Source of the DNA: Dyadobacter frigoris
GTDB lineage: Bacteria; Bacteroidota; Bacteroidia; Cytophagales; Spirosomataceae
Length of the DNA: 64,000 nt
Direction: 5' to 3'
Assembly (NCBI RefSeq): GCF_005280585.1
Contig: NZ_SZVO01000012.1
Span: 62,001 to 126,000 of the forward strand
A program made the position numbers and the translations under genes. Below the pieces are notes generated by a model. That model had not been told where the DNA came from and made no database searches. It was given only the letters and a program-made list of their open reading frames with translations. This document shows positions 9,548 to 18,469 of this stretch, piece after piece; within the stretch, counting starts at the first letter, position 1, and every line of letters starts with the position of its first letter.

Positions 9548-10075
9548 ATGAATGATATTGATAAAACGGACCCTGTGTTTCTTACGCTTTGCAGTGAGAC
9601 TTTAAAAAACCTGATAAATCAGAATTCCCGGAAGGAAACTGTTCGGCAAATATTGGAAATAAAATTTGAGGCGAAAATGTCCGAGGAGGATTATATCCAC
9701 TATATGTTCTTCAAGGCGTTGAGTGAAATGTACAAAGCAGGGCTTGAAGAAGGAGAGAGCCATGAAGAATCCGAAGTTGTGACGGATTCGAATCAGGAGA
9801 AAAGTGTTGTTTATTTTCGTGCAAGAAATTCAAAAAGAAGTATTCCGGCGGATAATTTTGCTATGAAGCTGGCTCCTGTTTTAAAAGAAATAAGACAAGC
9901 CGGACCTATTACACTTCTGGAAATTGCAAACAAACTTACCGAGCTTGGGATTAAAACTATGGAAGGAGGGAAATGGCATCCCGCTACGGTGAGATCTCTG
10001 GAAAACAGAATTATAAAAGTTACCAATAAAACTGCTGAATGGAATATGAGTCCCAAAGGAAATTCTAACAGGTAG
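9548..10075 (+). CDS. Unknown protein with recombinase-like helix-turn-helix
   Basis: A 175-residue cytoplasmic protein, not assigned to a named family. Residues 1-75 are helical and acidic. Residues about 115-152 (ITLLEIANKLTELGIKT, then GGKWHPATVRSLENR) copy the pattern found after the catalytic domain of large serine recombinases, where a bi-helical motif reads 'which A..LN..gi.T..G..W....V'. No catalytic recombinase domain is present, so this is either a stand-alone DNA-binding protein or a fragment of this module recruited for regulation. It is followed after 50 bases by a GntR-type gene on the same strand, and preceded by a palindromic operator-like site, both consistent with a regulatory role. 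Confidence 0.6.
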   Translation: MNDIDKTDPVFLTLCSETLKNLINQNSRKETVRQILEIKFEAKMSEEDYIHYMFFKALSEMYKAGLEEGESHEESEVVTDSNQEKSVVYFRARNSKRSIPADNFAMKLAPVLKEIRQAGPITLLEIANKLTELGIKTMEGGKWHPATVRSLENRIIKVTNKTAEWNMSPKGNSNR

Positions 10076-10125
10076 AATATAACTTTTAGTAGTTGATAAA
10101 GAACGTGCTGTAAAATCAATAACCT

Positions 10126-10716
10126 ATGAGCCAAACCAATAAAAATATCAATTCCTGGTTTATGGATGTGTTTTCCATTGAAAAAACCTCCCCAATACCA
10201 ACGTATCAGCAACTGGTAAATGCGGTGTCTAATGCTGTGAAGGAAAATATTTTAAAGCAGGGAGAAAGACTTCCATCTATAAATCAATTGAGTGCGCACT
10301 ATCAGGTTTCCAGAGCAACTGTTGAAAAAGCACTCGAAAACTTAAAGAAAAGAGGAATTGTCCAGTCGGCTCCGTACAAAGGCTTTTTTGTTGCTGAAAA
10401 TCTCAGGCTTGAAAAACATAAAATACTATTGCTTTTTAATAATCAGGGATCAGTCAATGATTTGATTTACAGATCATTTTTGAGACGTGTTGGAAGTAAT
10501 GTTCAGGTTGATTGTCTGGTTTACAACAACAATGTGGGACTTTTTAACCACATTTCGAAAACAACACCTAGCGACACTGACTTCGTGGTGATTCCGCAAA
10601 TAACTGAGGATTTTGAAAACCTGTTTAGCAATATTATGAACCTTCCGGGAGAGAAATTGTCGATGCTGGAAAAGTATGTTGAGAAGTTGCTGGGTTCGGG
10701 TTTTGGGGGTTTGTAG
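10126..10716 (+). pseudogene. Truncated GntR-family regulator (lost effector domain)
   Basis: Residues about 20-90 form a complete GntR winged helix-turn-helix (IPTYQQLVNAVSNAVKE, GERLPSINQLSAHYQVSRAT). After it comes the start of a periplasmic-binding-protein-like effector domain (HKILLLFNNQ...), which in this family usually continues to about 330-340 residues in total. Here the frame stops at residue 196, right after a Gly-rich end (LLGSGFGGL), and 28 bases later the terminator of the convergent SusC/SusD unit begins. The C-terminal half of the sensor domain is therefore missing. It may be a decayed gene, or a short regulator that binds DNA without a ligand. The reading frame up to the stop is intact and codon use is normal. 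Confidence 0.6.
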
Positions 10717-10744
10717 GAAGATATGATTTTAAATCCAAACAAAA

Positions 10745-10771
10745 AAACGGCAACCCACTGGATTGCCGTTT
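10745..10771 (-). terminator. Intrinsic terminator of the sigma-FecR-SusC-SusD unit
   Basis: A 9-bp perfect stem (10745-10753 with 10763-10771) with a 9-base loop lies 21 bases past the susD stop. The minus-strand tail is T-rich (TTTTGTTTGG). Confidence 0.75.
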
Positions 10772-10791
10772 CAAATTAAAACTAAAACCAA

Positions 10792-12528
10792 TTATTGCAG
10801 CAGCCACATTTTTGACCATTGGTCATTAGTTGCCGGAACTAATCTGGAAATAGCATCACTTGTATTTTTTGGGTTATAGTTTGTTTCATTTTCACCATAC
10901 ATTAAGCGTGACGGAATTTTTGTTCCTTGAGAGCCATTCAGGATATTGCCAGCGATATTAGGGAAGCCCGTTCTGCGGTAATCAAACCAGCTTTCCATTG
11001 TCGCAAAAGATGAAACCCATTTTTGCTGCATAATAACTTCAAGCGGATTAGCAGCCGCGTTGAATTCCGTTTTTAACTTATCAAGATATTCTGTTTTATT
11101 AAAAGCAATAATCGCATGTGTTGAAGGATTATAAACCTTAACATCTCCATTTGCAATGCTATACTGATCCATTGAAGCGGATACTGCTGCAACCAGATAA
11201 TCCGGCGCAGCACCTTTGATCCAGCCTCGGGAAGAAGCCTCAGCCAGTATGAAATTCACTTCTGATGCTGAAATAAATACACTTTTTATAAGCGGATCCG
11301 TGTTTGTCCTGAATATCGTTCCCAAATAAGAAACAAAAGGATTTGCTGCACCGCTGTTATACACACTGCTGCTAAGCGCCGCTGCCTGAGTACGTTGCGC
11401 CGCAACGTTGTTGTTGTAGCTGTCAGGATCTGTCAGCGCTATTTTCAAACCTACATATAAAGATGTATCAATTCCTGTCTGATAAGATTTTATGTATCGT
11501 TTTACTTTTCCGGCGGCATCCGTTGCAATAACCACATCCGCCCCTTTGTCGCGAACAAGCGTTTGTACGTCTACTGGCTTAAACCATACGGTTAAACGCG
11601 GATCATTGCGTACTTTCAAATAATCGACAATTGTAGCAGCTGCTTTGATTCTGTAAAACTCTGAAATTGTGGTTGTGACCAAAGGTCCAAGCGTGTAAGA
11701 ATCCGTTGTGTTAGTACCTGGGAATTTGATCGAAGCGTCATCCGCACTACTTGTGATCAACGGATAAGTTGCAGGATCTGAAACAATTTTATTGAATTCG
11801 CTGGCAATATCAACGCCTGCTGCCTTCATTTCTGCCGCTTTTCCTGACAACCGCATGAGATATCTCAAATGCAGCGAATTAGCAAATTGTCTCCATTTTA
11901 AAAGTTTCCCCGTATAAAGTACATCAGCCGCAATCATGACCGACGAGTTAACAACCGTAGTTTTTGCCAAATAACTATTAGCATCTTCCAAATCTTTCAG
12001 GATCCCTTTAAATACATCAATTTGTTTGTCAAATGCCGGTTGCAAATTATCTGTACCTTTGAATGCCTGACTGTAAGGCACATCGCCCCAAGACGAAGAC
12101 TGGACGCCAAACCATAACGCCTGCATGGTTTTGGATGTACCTTTTATGAACAAGGAATCAACATTTCCCGAAGCTCGTTTTTCAAGATAACTTGCATTGG
12201 ACATCGGCAGATACAAACCACGGTAATCGAAATTAAGCGGGATCCAGGCAAACTGATTTGTTGTATTAAATTCCAGGAAATCCCTTTGTACATACTGCAT
12301 AGCGGCCGGCGCAACGCATTGCGTCACATTACCGGAGAAAGAAATATCCGCCAGTTCAGAAGCCGTGCCCGTGATAACGGACGTTAATACATAAGCTGGA
12401 TTTGTCTTGTCGTCGGTAAGCGCATTGGGGTTTTGATTGATCTCAGTCAGGTCCTGGCAACCCGCCAGTGACAACAGGAACGGCATTGCTAATATGCCCA
12501 AATAGTAAAATTTATGTCGCAATATCAT
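10792..12528 (-). CDS. SusD/RagB-like outer-membrane lipoprotein
   Basis: A 578-residue surface lipoprotein that captures nutrient oligomers and lids the SusC channel. The signal peptide ends in a lipobox (LSLAGC, acylated Cys24). The beginning of the mature part (DLTEINQNPNALTDD) and the later ALWFGVQSSSWGDVPYSQAF are typical of the SusD-like_2 subgroup; the rest fits the TPR-helix fold. The length is normal. It starts 11 bases after the SusC stop and is last in the unit, ahead of a hairpin terminator. The substrate may be a glycan, peptide or other polymer; no degradative enzyme is encoded beside it. Confidence 0.93.
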   Translation of the reverse strand: MILRHKFYYLGILAMPFLLSLAGCQDLTEINQNPNALTDDKTNPAYVLTSVITGTASELADISFSGNVTQCVAPAAMQYVQRDFLEFNTTNQFAWIPLNFDYRGLYLPMSNASYLEKRASGNVDSLFIKGTSKTMQALWFGVQSSSWGDVPYSQAFKGTDNLQPAFDKQIDVFKGILKDLEDANSYLAKTTVVNSSVMIAADVLYTGKLLKWRQFANSLHLRYLMRLSGKAAEMKAAGVDIASEFNKIVSDPATYPLITSSADDASIKFPGTNTTDSYTLGPLVTTTISEFYRIKAAATIVDYLKVRNDPRLTVWFKPVDVQTLVRDKGADVVIATDAAGKVKRYIKSYQTGIDTSLYVGLKIALTDPDSYNNNVAAQRTQAAALSSSVYNSGAANPFVSYLGTIFRTNTDPLIKSVFISASEVNFILAEASSRGWIKGAAPDYLVAAVSASMDQYSIANGDVKVYNPSTHAIIAFNKTEYLDKLKTEFNAAANPLEVIMQQKWVSSFATMESWFDYRRTGFPNIAGNILNGSQGTKIPSRLMYGENETNYNPKNTSDAISRLVPATNDQWSKMWLLQ

Positions 12529-12539
12529 GGTATACCTGA

Positions 12540-15500
12540 TTAAAATTGAATATTTAATTTGACACCGGATGTCATTGAGAACGGATAAAACGAAGCTCTG
12601 TCAAATCCAAAAAGATAGCTTGTGCCGGGTGTGAACTGATCGTTGTTATTCATCATGGTTGCTTCCGGATCAAGATTATTTTTAGCCTTTGTCCACAACA
12701 TCAGGTTTCTGACAAAAAAGGATAATGACATGCCGTTTGAACCGATATGGCGCGCCAGACTTTCAGGTAGTTTATAGGCTACCGAAAATTCTCTTAATTT
12801 GATAAAGGACGCGTCATAAATCCAGGTTTGAACGCCCCGGCTCCAATAGCCTGCTCCCGGATCTGCGATCAGGTCACTACGGAAATATTTTGTGCCTGTT
12901 TCTCCAAAATTCTCAATGTATTCTCCGTTGGCACCAGCAATTACACCCGGAAAGAATGAGCCATTTGAAACTGCTGTACCGTAATTAAATCCGCCAAGTT
13001 CAGCTGTACGGCCACCTACATAGGTTAGGCCGTCCATTGCGTTATATTTTCCGGGATTTGATTTGATCTCTGCGGCAAGTTTGCTGTTATCTCCATTGAA
13101 GGAATTGTTGCTCAAAATACCAGTCATTGTGCTCGATCCGTCTCCTTTGTGCCAGCTGTCCTGACGACCGTCGCGGGTCAATCGCTTCATACTTTCCGAA
13201 TAGTATTTGCCACCCTGACGCCAGTCGATGCTTGCTGAAAACGTAAATCTTTTAACCGTTAAATTGGTCTGGAAACCGAGCGTGAACTTCGGCATAACAT
13301 TTCCCAGATTTATGTTGGTTGTACTTTGTTGCACGGCACCGTTGCTGTTTAAAAGCGGCCATCCGGCATATTGCCCTTCTGTAACACGCTTAACATCAGG
13401 CCCCCACAAATCACCCACTTTTCCGCCAAGGCTGGTTTGGTTGTAAATGTTATTTCTGTTCCAAAACTGATAATTACTCACACCTTCGGGCAGTGCGGTC
13501 AGCTTGCTTCTTTCCTTGGTAAAGTTGAAAGTCGCATCCCATATCACATTTTTGGTCTGAACAGGAACCAGGCGCATCGAAATTTCCAGCCCTTTATTTT
13601 GAACAACGCCTGCATTTACATTAGCAGCAGTATAACCTGTCGAACCTGATACGGACACGCCGGTAATCTGCTTTTTGTCCTCTACTTCATAATAGGTAAA
13701 ATTAAGTCCTATGCGTTTTTTGAAAAATGACGCATCAAATCCTAACTCGGAAGAAATGATACTTTCCGGAAGTAAATTACTGGTTGGCGTAGTACCTGGC
13801 AAAGAATAAACGGTGTTGCTGCCCCAGGTTGATTTGTCAAGTGTCATAGAAAGTTTGTAAGGGTTTGTGTCCTTACCAACTTTCGCCCAGCCTCCTCTTA
13901 ATTTCAAAAAAGAAATGGCTGTCGGAAGTGAGAATAAATCAGAAACTACAACACTTAATGAAGCAGACGGATAGAAATAAGATCTGTTATTTACCGGTAA
14001 AGTGCTCGACCAGTCATTCCGGCTTGTTACTTCCAGAAAAATAGCTTCCTTGTAACCAAAAGAAGCCATGCCGTATAAGCTGTTGATTCTTTTGTTATTT
14101 TTTGTTGAAGTATAGTTCACTGACGCGCGGTCAATATTGCTGGCCGTGTACAATCCCGGAAGTACAAAACTTTGGCCGGTAATCGTAGCCAGCGCATTAT
14201 TTTGAAAAAATAAGTTTCCACCCGCCGAAGCATCCAGTGAGAAATCACCAAGGGTTTTCTTATAATTTAAAAGAAAGTCGGTATTGATTTCCTGATTGCT
14301 TCTTGAAATGTAGGAATAACCACCGTTTGGAACCGCTTTTTCTGATTTGGCAGTACGGTTATTGGTAATATAAGATTCATTAAAACCACCCACACGGGTC
14401 ATCAGACTAAGATCATCTGTGATGTTCCAGTTCAATTTGATATTTCCGTATGGACGTACTTTGCTGAATGTATTGATGTTTTCATTTACAGTGAACCAGG
14501 GATTATTAAATCCGTTTGACCAAACATTTTGCTGAACATTCGGCTCTTTCCAATAATTTTTCAGATCGTTAATATCCAGCCAGTTCGGAGTGAAATATAG
14601 ATCTTCATAAGGATAATTGTCATAAGAAAGTCCCCGGTTATTATCAGATCCTGAATTCAGATAATTGAAATTTCCGCTCACACTTAGCCGGTTTGTGAAA
14701 TTATAAGTGGCTGAAAGGGCGATTGCATCCTTACGCAAATTGCTTTTTGGATACACACCTTTTCCTCTTGTATCGGAAACAGATAGTGAAAAGCTCAGTT
14801 TCTCATTGGAATTTGAGATCGTAACATCATTGATAAAACTCGCGCCGGTATTGACAAAATCTTTCACATTATCCGGATGTGGTTCAAGCGGCGTAGCCAC
14901 ACCGTTGGTTCCGAAGCGGGCAACGGAAGTTCCCATTTTGGGTCCCCACCATAAGTTACTTGTCTGGTCAAAATTTCCGTTTGAGCCTGTTACAAATTGT
15001 TGCTGAATCGGTACATATTTATAAGGAACGGTGGCGGTAAAAGCAGAATTGACACTTATTCCCAGACCTTTTTTTCCTTTGTTTCCGCTTTTGGTGGTAA
15101 TTAAAAGTACACCGTTACCAGCCCTTGATCCATAAAGAGCTGCGGCACTTGGACCTTTAAGGACACTGACACTTTCTATATTATCAGCACTTAAGTCCGA
15201 AAGTACGCTGACATCATTACCTGTTGGAAGTCCATCTACGACGATTAGAGGTGAATTATTTCCTGAAAGTGAAGTATATCCACGTATTAAAATCATTGGG
15301 TCACTGTTAAGATCAGGTGTTGTATTGATGACTCTGACACCTGCAATTTTTCCTGTCAAGGCGTTGACTGCATTTTCCTGAGGTACTTTGGTCAAAGCAT
15401 CACTTTTTATTTCTCCCACGGAATATCCCAGCGACTTGGTTTTTCTCTGAAGTCCAAGAGCCGTAACCACCACTTCGTCCAGTGAGCGGGTATCCTGTGA

Positions 15501-16145
15501 CAGGCGCACGGAGATCTGGCTTTGAGAACTTACCGTAATATCCTGGGATAAATATCCAACAAAAGAAAAAGTAAGCACTGTTGGTTCGTCAGGCAAGGAA
15601 AGCTGGAAATTACCTTTTTCATCCGTTGTCGTACCTCTGGTGAGTCCTTTTATAAGGATACTTACACCCGGAAGCCCTTCATTATTGGCAGCATCCACGA
15701 CGGTTCCTGAAACATTTCTGGCCACGAGGCTGAACATTATTTCAGGTAAAGCCAACCCGACGTTTTTGAGATCTCTCTCTCCCGTTCTCTTTTTCAGAAC
15801 GATTTGTCCACCCATGACGTCCCAGGCAATATTTGTCTTGCGGAAAACGGTCTCAAGCACAACATCCAGTTTCTGGTTTTGTGCGTTCACCGATACTTTT
15901 TGTTTGGAATTAATCACTGCGGCACTGTATACAAACCGCACATCAGCGGTTTTTTCCAGTTCGGCAAGTACCAGATGGATCGGCGCTTTGCTGACATTCA
16001 GACTAACCCGGCGGCTCAGTAATTCCTGGGCAGACAATGGAATAGCGTTGGCAATGCCTGCCAGACAAAACATGATTGCTATTTGCGAAAAGCTAATTTT
16101 CATGACAGTCCACAGTAATGTGCGGTTTCGTCGTTTGTATTTCAT
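12540..16145 (-). CDS. SusC/RagA-like TonB-dependent receptor with STN signalling domain
   Basis: An outer-membrane channel of about 1201 residues. From the chosen ATG at 16145 (start MKYKRRNRT) it has a signal peptide ending near LSAQE, an STN domain (VSLNVSKAPIHLVLAELEK...), a carboxypeptidase-like regulatory domain (GLPGVSILIKGLTRGTTTDE), a TonB plug (DEVVVTALGLQRKTK, LTGKIAGVRV, NSPLIVVDGLPTG) and a 22-strand-type barrel ending in KLNIQF. The open frame runs up to a TTG at 16343, but those 66 residues have no export signal and cover a hairpin. The STN domain is the part that talks to a FecR anti-sigma factor, and just such a gene lies upstream, so substrate binding should control transcription of this unit. 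Confidence 0.95.
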   Translation of the reverse strand: MKYKRRNRTLLWTVMKISFSQIAIMFCLAGIANAIPLSAQELLSRRVSLNVSKAPIHLVLAELEKTADVRFVYSAAVINSKQKVSVNAQNQKLDVVLETVFRKTNIAWDVMGGQIVLKKRTGERDLKNVGLALPEIMFSLVARNVSGTVVDAANNEGLPGVSILIKGLTRGTTTDEKGNFQLSLPDEPTVLTFSFVGYLSQDITVSSQSQISVRLSQDTRSLDEVVVTALGLQRKTKSLGYSVGEIKSDALTKVPQENAVNALTGKIAGVRVINTTPDLNSDPMILIRGYTSLSGNNSPLIVVDGLPTGNDVSVLSDLSADNIESVSVLKGPSAAALYGSRAGNGVLLITTKSGNKGKKGLGISVNSAFTATVPYKYVPIQQQFVTGSNGNFDQTSNLWWGPKMGTSVARFGTNGVATPLEPHPDNVKDFVNTGASFINDVTISNSNEKLSFSLSVSDTRGKGVYPKSNLRKDAIALSATYNFTNRLSVSGNFNYLNSGSDNNRGLSYDNYPYEDLYFTPNWLDINDLKNYWKEPNVQQNVWSNGFNNPWFTVNENINTFSKVRPYGNIKLNWNITDDLSLMTRVGGFNESYITNNRTAKSEKAVPNGGYSYISRSNQEINTDFLLNYKKTLGDFSLDASAGGNLFFQNNALATITGQSFVLPGLYTASNIDRASVNYTSTKNNKRINSLYGMASFGYKEAIFLEVTSRNDWSSTLPVNNRSYFYPSASLSVVVSDLFSLPTAISFLKLRGGWAKVGKDTNPYKLSMTLDKSTWGSNTVYSLPGTTPTSNLLPESIISSELGFDASFFKKRIGLNFTYYEVEDKKQITGVSVSGSTGYTAANVNAGVVQNKGLEISMRLVPVQTKNVIWDATFNFTKERSKLTALPEGVSNYQFWNRNNIYNQTSLGGKVGDLWGPDVKRVTEGQYAGWPLLNSNGAVQQSTTNINLGNVMPKFTLGFQTNLTVKRFTFSASIDWRQGGKYYSESMKRLTRDGRQDSWHKGDGSSTMTGILSNNSFNGDNSKLAAEIKSNPGKYNAMDGLTYVGGRTAELGGFNYGTAVSNGSFFPGVIAGANGEYIENFGETGTKYFRSDLIADPGAGYWSRGVQTWIYDASFIKLREFSVAYKLPESLARHIGSNGMSLSFFVRNLMLWTKAKNNLDPEATMMNNNDQFTPGTSYLFGFDRASFYPFSMTSGVKLNIQF

Positions 16146-16243
16146 AAATTTGAATGTTTTGTTCAATTGTTGTAAAAGTTGGGCAAAAGGATCCCGCACC
16201 CGTTTTTCGGGCGTGTTCGCAAAAGGACATTTCGTGTGATCGT

Positions 16244-16274
16244 AAGCCATTGACGGTACCAGCGTCAGTGGCTT
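16244..16274 (+). other. Stem-loop between fecR and susC, terminator-like on the plus strand
   Basis: Two 12-base arms (16244-16255 and 16263-16274) enclose 7 bases. On the plus strand the one non-Watson-Crick pair is a G-U wobble and the stem is followed by six Ts, the form of an intrinsic terminator. On the minus-strand mRNA it has one C-A mismatch and no T run, so there it would be only a leader structure 98 bases before the susC start. Confidence 0.5.
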
Positions 16275-16339
16275 TTTTATGCGGTGATTGTCGAGGTTTT
16301 TACATAAATCAGCATTTAGGGTGATTGAAAATTTATCGG

Positions 16340-17395
16340 TCAATTATTATTACATCCTGATCCTTCAATAAAAATTTTGGTACCTTCCAGATGATATGTC
16401 GTACCTATACTCGCACAAATCATATCCAGTTTTGTGAATAAAGGCTGATCAGTGAGCCGGGCAGTAAGCGGACAATTTCCCAGGATTTGCTTGTCGTAAA
16501 CAATTTCTACATGATACGCCTGCTGCAAGATTTCAAAAGCTTCGGAAACCGGGATGTCATTGAATTCAAACTTGTTTTTTACAGCATCGGGATTCACGAT
16601 TTCAGGTATTGAAACCAGCGTTTTCGTAAGTTTTCCTTCTTGTATATTTTCAACTGCCTGCTCATTCGGACCTAGAAATAATTTTGTTTTTGAGGTTAAA
16701 GAAGCGACCATAACTTTACCCGATTTAACAACTACTTCGGTTATCGATCTACTTTTTTCTGCAACGTTAAAGCTTGTACCTAAAACCCGGATCTGGAGCG
16801 CTGCGGTCCTGATCGTAAAAGGGTGAAGTGTATCGCGGTGTACAGCAAAAAAAGCTTCGCCCGTAAGGCGCACCTGGCGAAGATGTCCCTCAAACTTTTC
16901 AGGGTAGGAGAGTTTGCTATGCTGAGAAAGTGTGACAATGCTGCCGTCATTTAGTACAACGGACATTTTTTCATTGGTGTTATTCTGTTTTTCCGTCCAT
17001 TTTAATTGCAGTTCGACGTTTTCATTCAGGCTGAATTCATCTTTTTCAGTAGGATGGCTTAAAAACCAACCGGCTCCTGCAAGAAGCAAAAGAGTGACGG
17101 AAGCAGCTGCCATATACCAAAGATTGCGGCTGTTTCTTCGGTCTGGGAGTGATTCCTCTGATTTAACATCGGTTTGTAAAACTCCATTAAGCTGTTCCCA
17201 GATATACGTTTGGGCAGAATCTGCCGATTTTTGCAGAAGCAGATCGTTAATTTTGTCAGCATTCTGCCAGTCCTCCGTTAATAAATCTTTCATTTCGCCC
17301 ATATCGTTCCGATCGAAATAGTTCTGTAAAACAGCTAGTTCGTCAGGGGTACAACGGCCTTCCCGGAGTTTTTGCAAGAGCTCTCGACTGATCAT
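16340..17395 (-). CDS. FecR-family anti-sigma factor
   Basis: A 351-residue inner-membrane regulator. Residues 1-90 are the cytoplasmic part that holds the sigma factor, residues about 92-113 are one membrane helix, and the periplasmic part holds the FecR domain (LNDGSIVTLSQHSKLSYPEKF, RQVRLTGEAFFAVHRD, LGTSFNV) followed by the C-terminal DUF4974-type domain (FNDIPVSEAFEILQQAY...). It would receive the signal from the STN domain of the SusC protein encoded downstream and release the sigma factor encoded 69 bases upstream. The arrangement sigma-FecR-SusC-SusD on one strand is classic for Bacteroidota transenvelope regulation. Its stop is 194 bases before the susC ATG. Confidence 0.93.
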   Translation of the reverse strand: MISRELLQKLREGRCTPDELAVLQNYFDRNDMGEMKDLLTEDWQNADKINDLLLQKSADSAQTYIWEQLNGVLQTDVKSEESLPDRRNSRNLWYMAAASVTLLLLAGAGWFLSHPTEKDEFSLNENVELQLKWTEKQNNTNEKMSVVLNDGSIVTLSQHSKLSYPEKFEGHLRQVRLTGEAFFAVHRDTLHPFTIRTAALQIRVLGTSFNVAEKSRSITEVVVKSGKVMVASLTSKTKLFLGPNEQAVENIQEGKLTKTLVSIPEIVNPDAVKNKFEFNDIPVSEAFEILQQAYHVEIVYDKQILGNCPLTARLTDQPLFTKLDMICASIGTTYHLEGTKIFIEGSGCNNN

Positions 17396-17464
17396 TATAA
17401 TTGATTATATATAGGAATACAAACAACTCTGACACCACCTTTACTCTGGTATGTGAAGAAATTG

Positions 17465-18004
17465 TTAACTAAGAAAAATAAAGGTAAAAAACAGAAGACT
17501 TGTACGAAGTGAACGGAGTGCTTTAACCATCTGGCTTTCCACGGTATTTCTCGAAATAGACAATTGCTGTGCTATTTGCTCATAGGAAAGTCCTTCAAAA
17601 CGACTTTTTTCGAAGATTTCTCTTCTTTTTGGTGGTAAGTTATCCAGAGCGGATTCAAACCGTGTGGTCAGCTCGGTGGTCAGCAAAGGCTGATCGGAAT
17701 TATCAGAGGACGAAAATTCCAGTTTATTTTCATACCAGCTTTTATAAACTTTCTGCCTGACAAGCTCACGTTTGTAGCGGTTTATGACAAGTTGGCGGGC
17801 AATGGTCAGCAGCTGGGCGTCGGCAGGAATTAATTCTGAGAAAGAATCCCTGTTCAGCCAAAATTTTAAAAAAACTTCCTGGGTCAGATCCTGGGCTTCG
17901 TCAATATCACGGGTGTGCTTGTGTGCAAAAACAAATACCTTTCTAAAGAACCTGTCGTAAAGTTCTTTAAAATCTTTTTGCTGCTGATCACCCTGCTCCC
18001 TCAT
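17465..18004 (-). CDS. ECF sigma-70 factor of the FecI-like group
   Basis: A 179-residue sigma factor with region 2 (FKELYDRFFRKVFVFAHKHT, EAQDLTQEVFLKFW) and region 4 (LPPKRREIFEKSRFEGLSYE followed by ISRNTVESQMVKALRSLR), and no regions 1 or 3, as in ECF factors. The gene is first in a leftward unit with FecR, SusC and SusD and should be held inactive by that FecR. It probably drives expression of the SusC/SusD genes. Its C-terminal end is unusually hydrophobic (LLFFTFIFLS). A -7-like TAACTTTG lies at 18086-18093 on the minus strand, without a well-placed TTG. Confidence 0.92.
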   Translation of the reverse strand: MREQGDQQQKDFKELYDRFFRKVFVFAHKHTRDIDEAQDLTQEVFLKFWLNRDSFSELIPADAQLLTIARQLVINRYKRELVRQKVYKSWYENKLEFSSSDNSDQPLLTTELTTRFESALDNLPPKRREIFEKSRFEGLSYEQIAQQLSISRNTVESQMVKALRSLRTSLLFFTFIFLS

Positions 18005-18469
18005 AGATATGCCTATTAACGAATTGTTATTGAGTACAGAAAATCACCTTGGTAAAAGCTCATTTCGCAATCATCGAATATCAGACAAAGTTATTAATCA
18101 CACCGATTAATCATGCTTTTTAACAATTTGTTAATAATGGCATCCGGTCTCTGTATTTTTCAACGATCGTAAATTGTGTATTTGCCGTTACATACCCTTA
18201 TATACTGAATTACGCTCCATTTATACCCCTGAGCCTATGTAAATTAATAACAAATTTCTCATAATGATTTTTGATTATGCGTCCGTTTGAACAACGGATA
18301 CCTTATTCATGAGCAGAAATCAGAATTGGTGCCGTGTGAAAATAAAAATCCTGGAAATGTTATATTTGAAATGATCAAGCCAGGCGCATTTATTATGTAA
18401 AAATTAAATGGGTTTAGTATGATTTATAAATTTTGAGAGGCAATTGACAGCCGGAATCGATCCTTTTTT
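18005..18469. other. Intergenic region without a recognised gene
   Basis: This AT-rich stretch separates the sigma gene from the end of the esterase gene, both leftward. I see only short random frames, a -7-like element near 18090 and no hairpin with a T run. Confidence 0.5.

Noticed and set aside
15640..16239. Plus-strand frame of 199 codons antisense to susC
   Set aside because: It covers the STN and signal-peptide coding part of susC in reverse and has a shadow-like composition (Ser, Thr, Phe rich).
16146..16343. Longer start of the SusC protein from a TTG
   Set aside because: The added 66 residues would precede the signal peptide and cover a stem-loop; the ATG at 16145 fits better.
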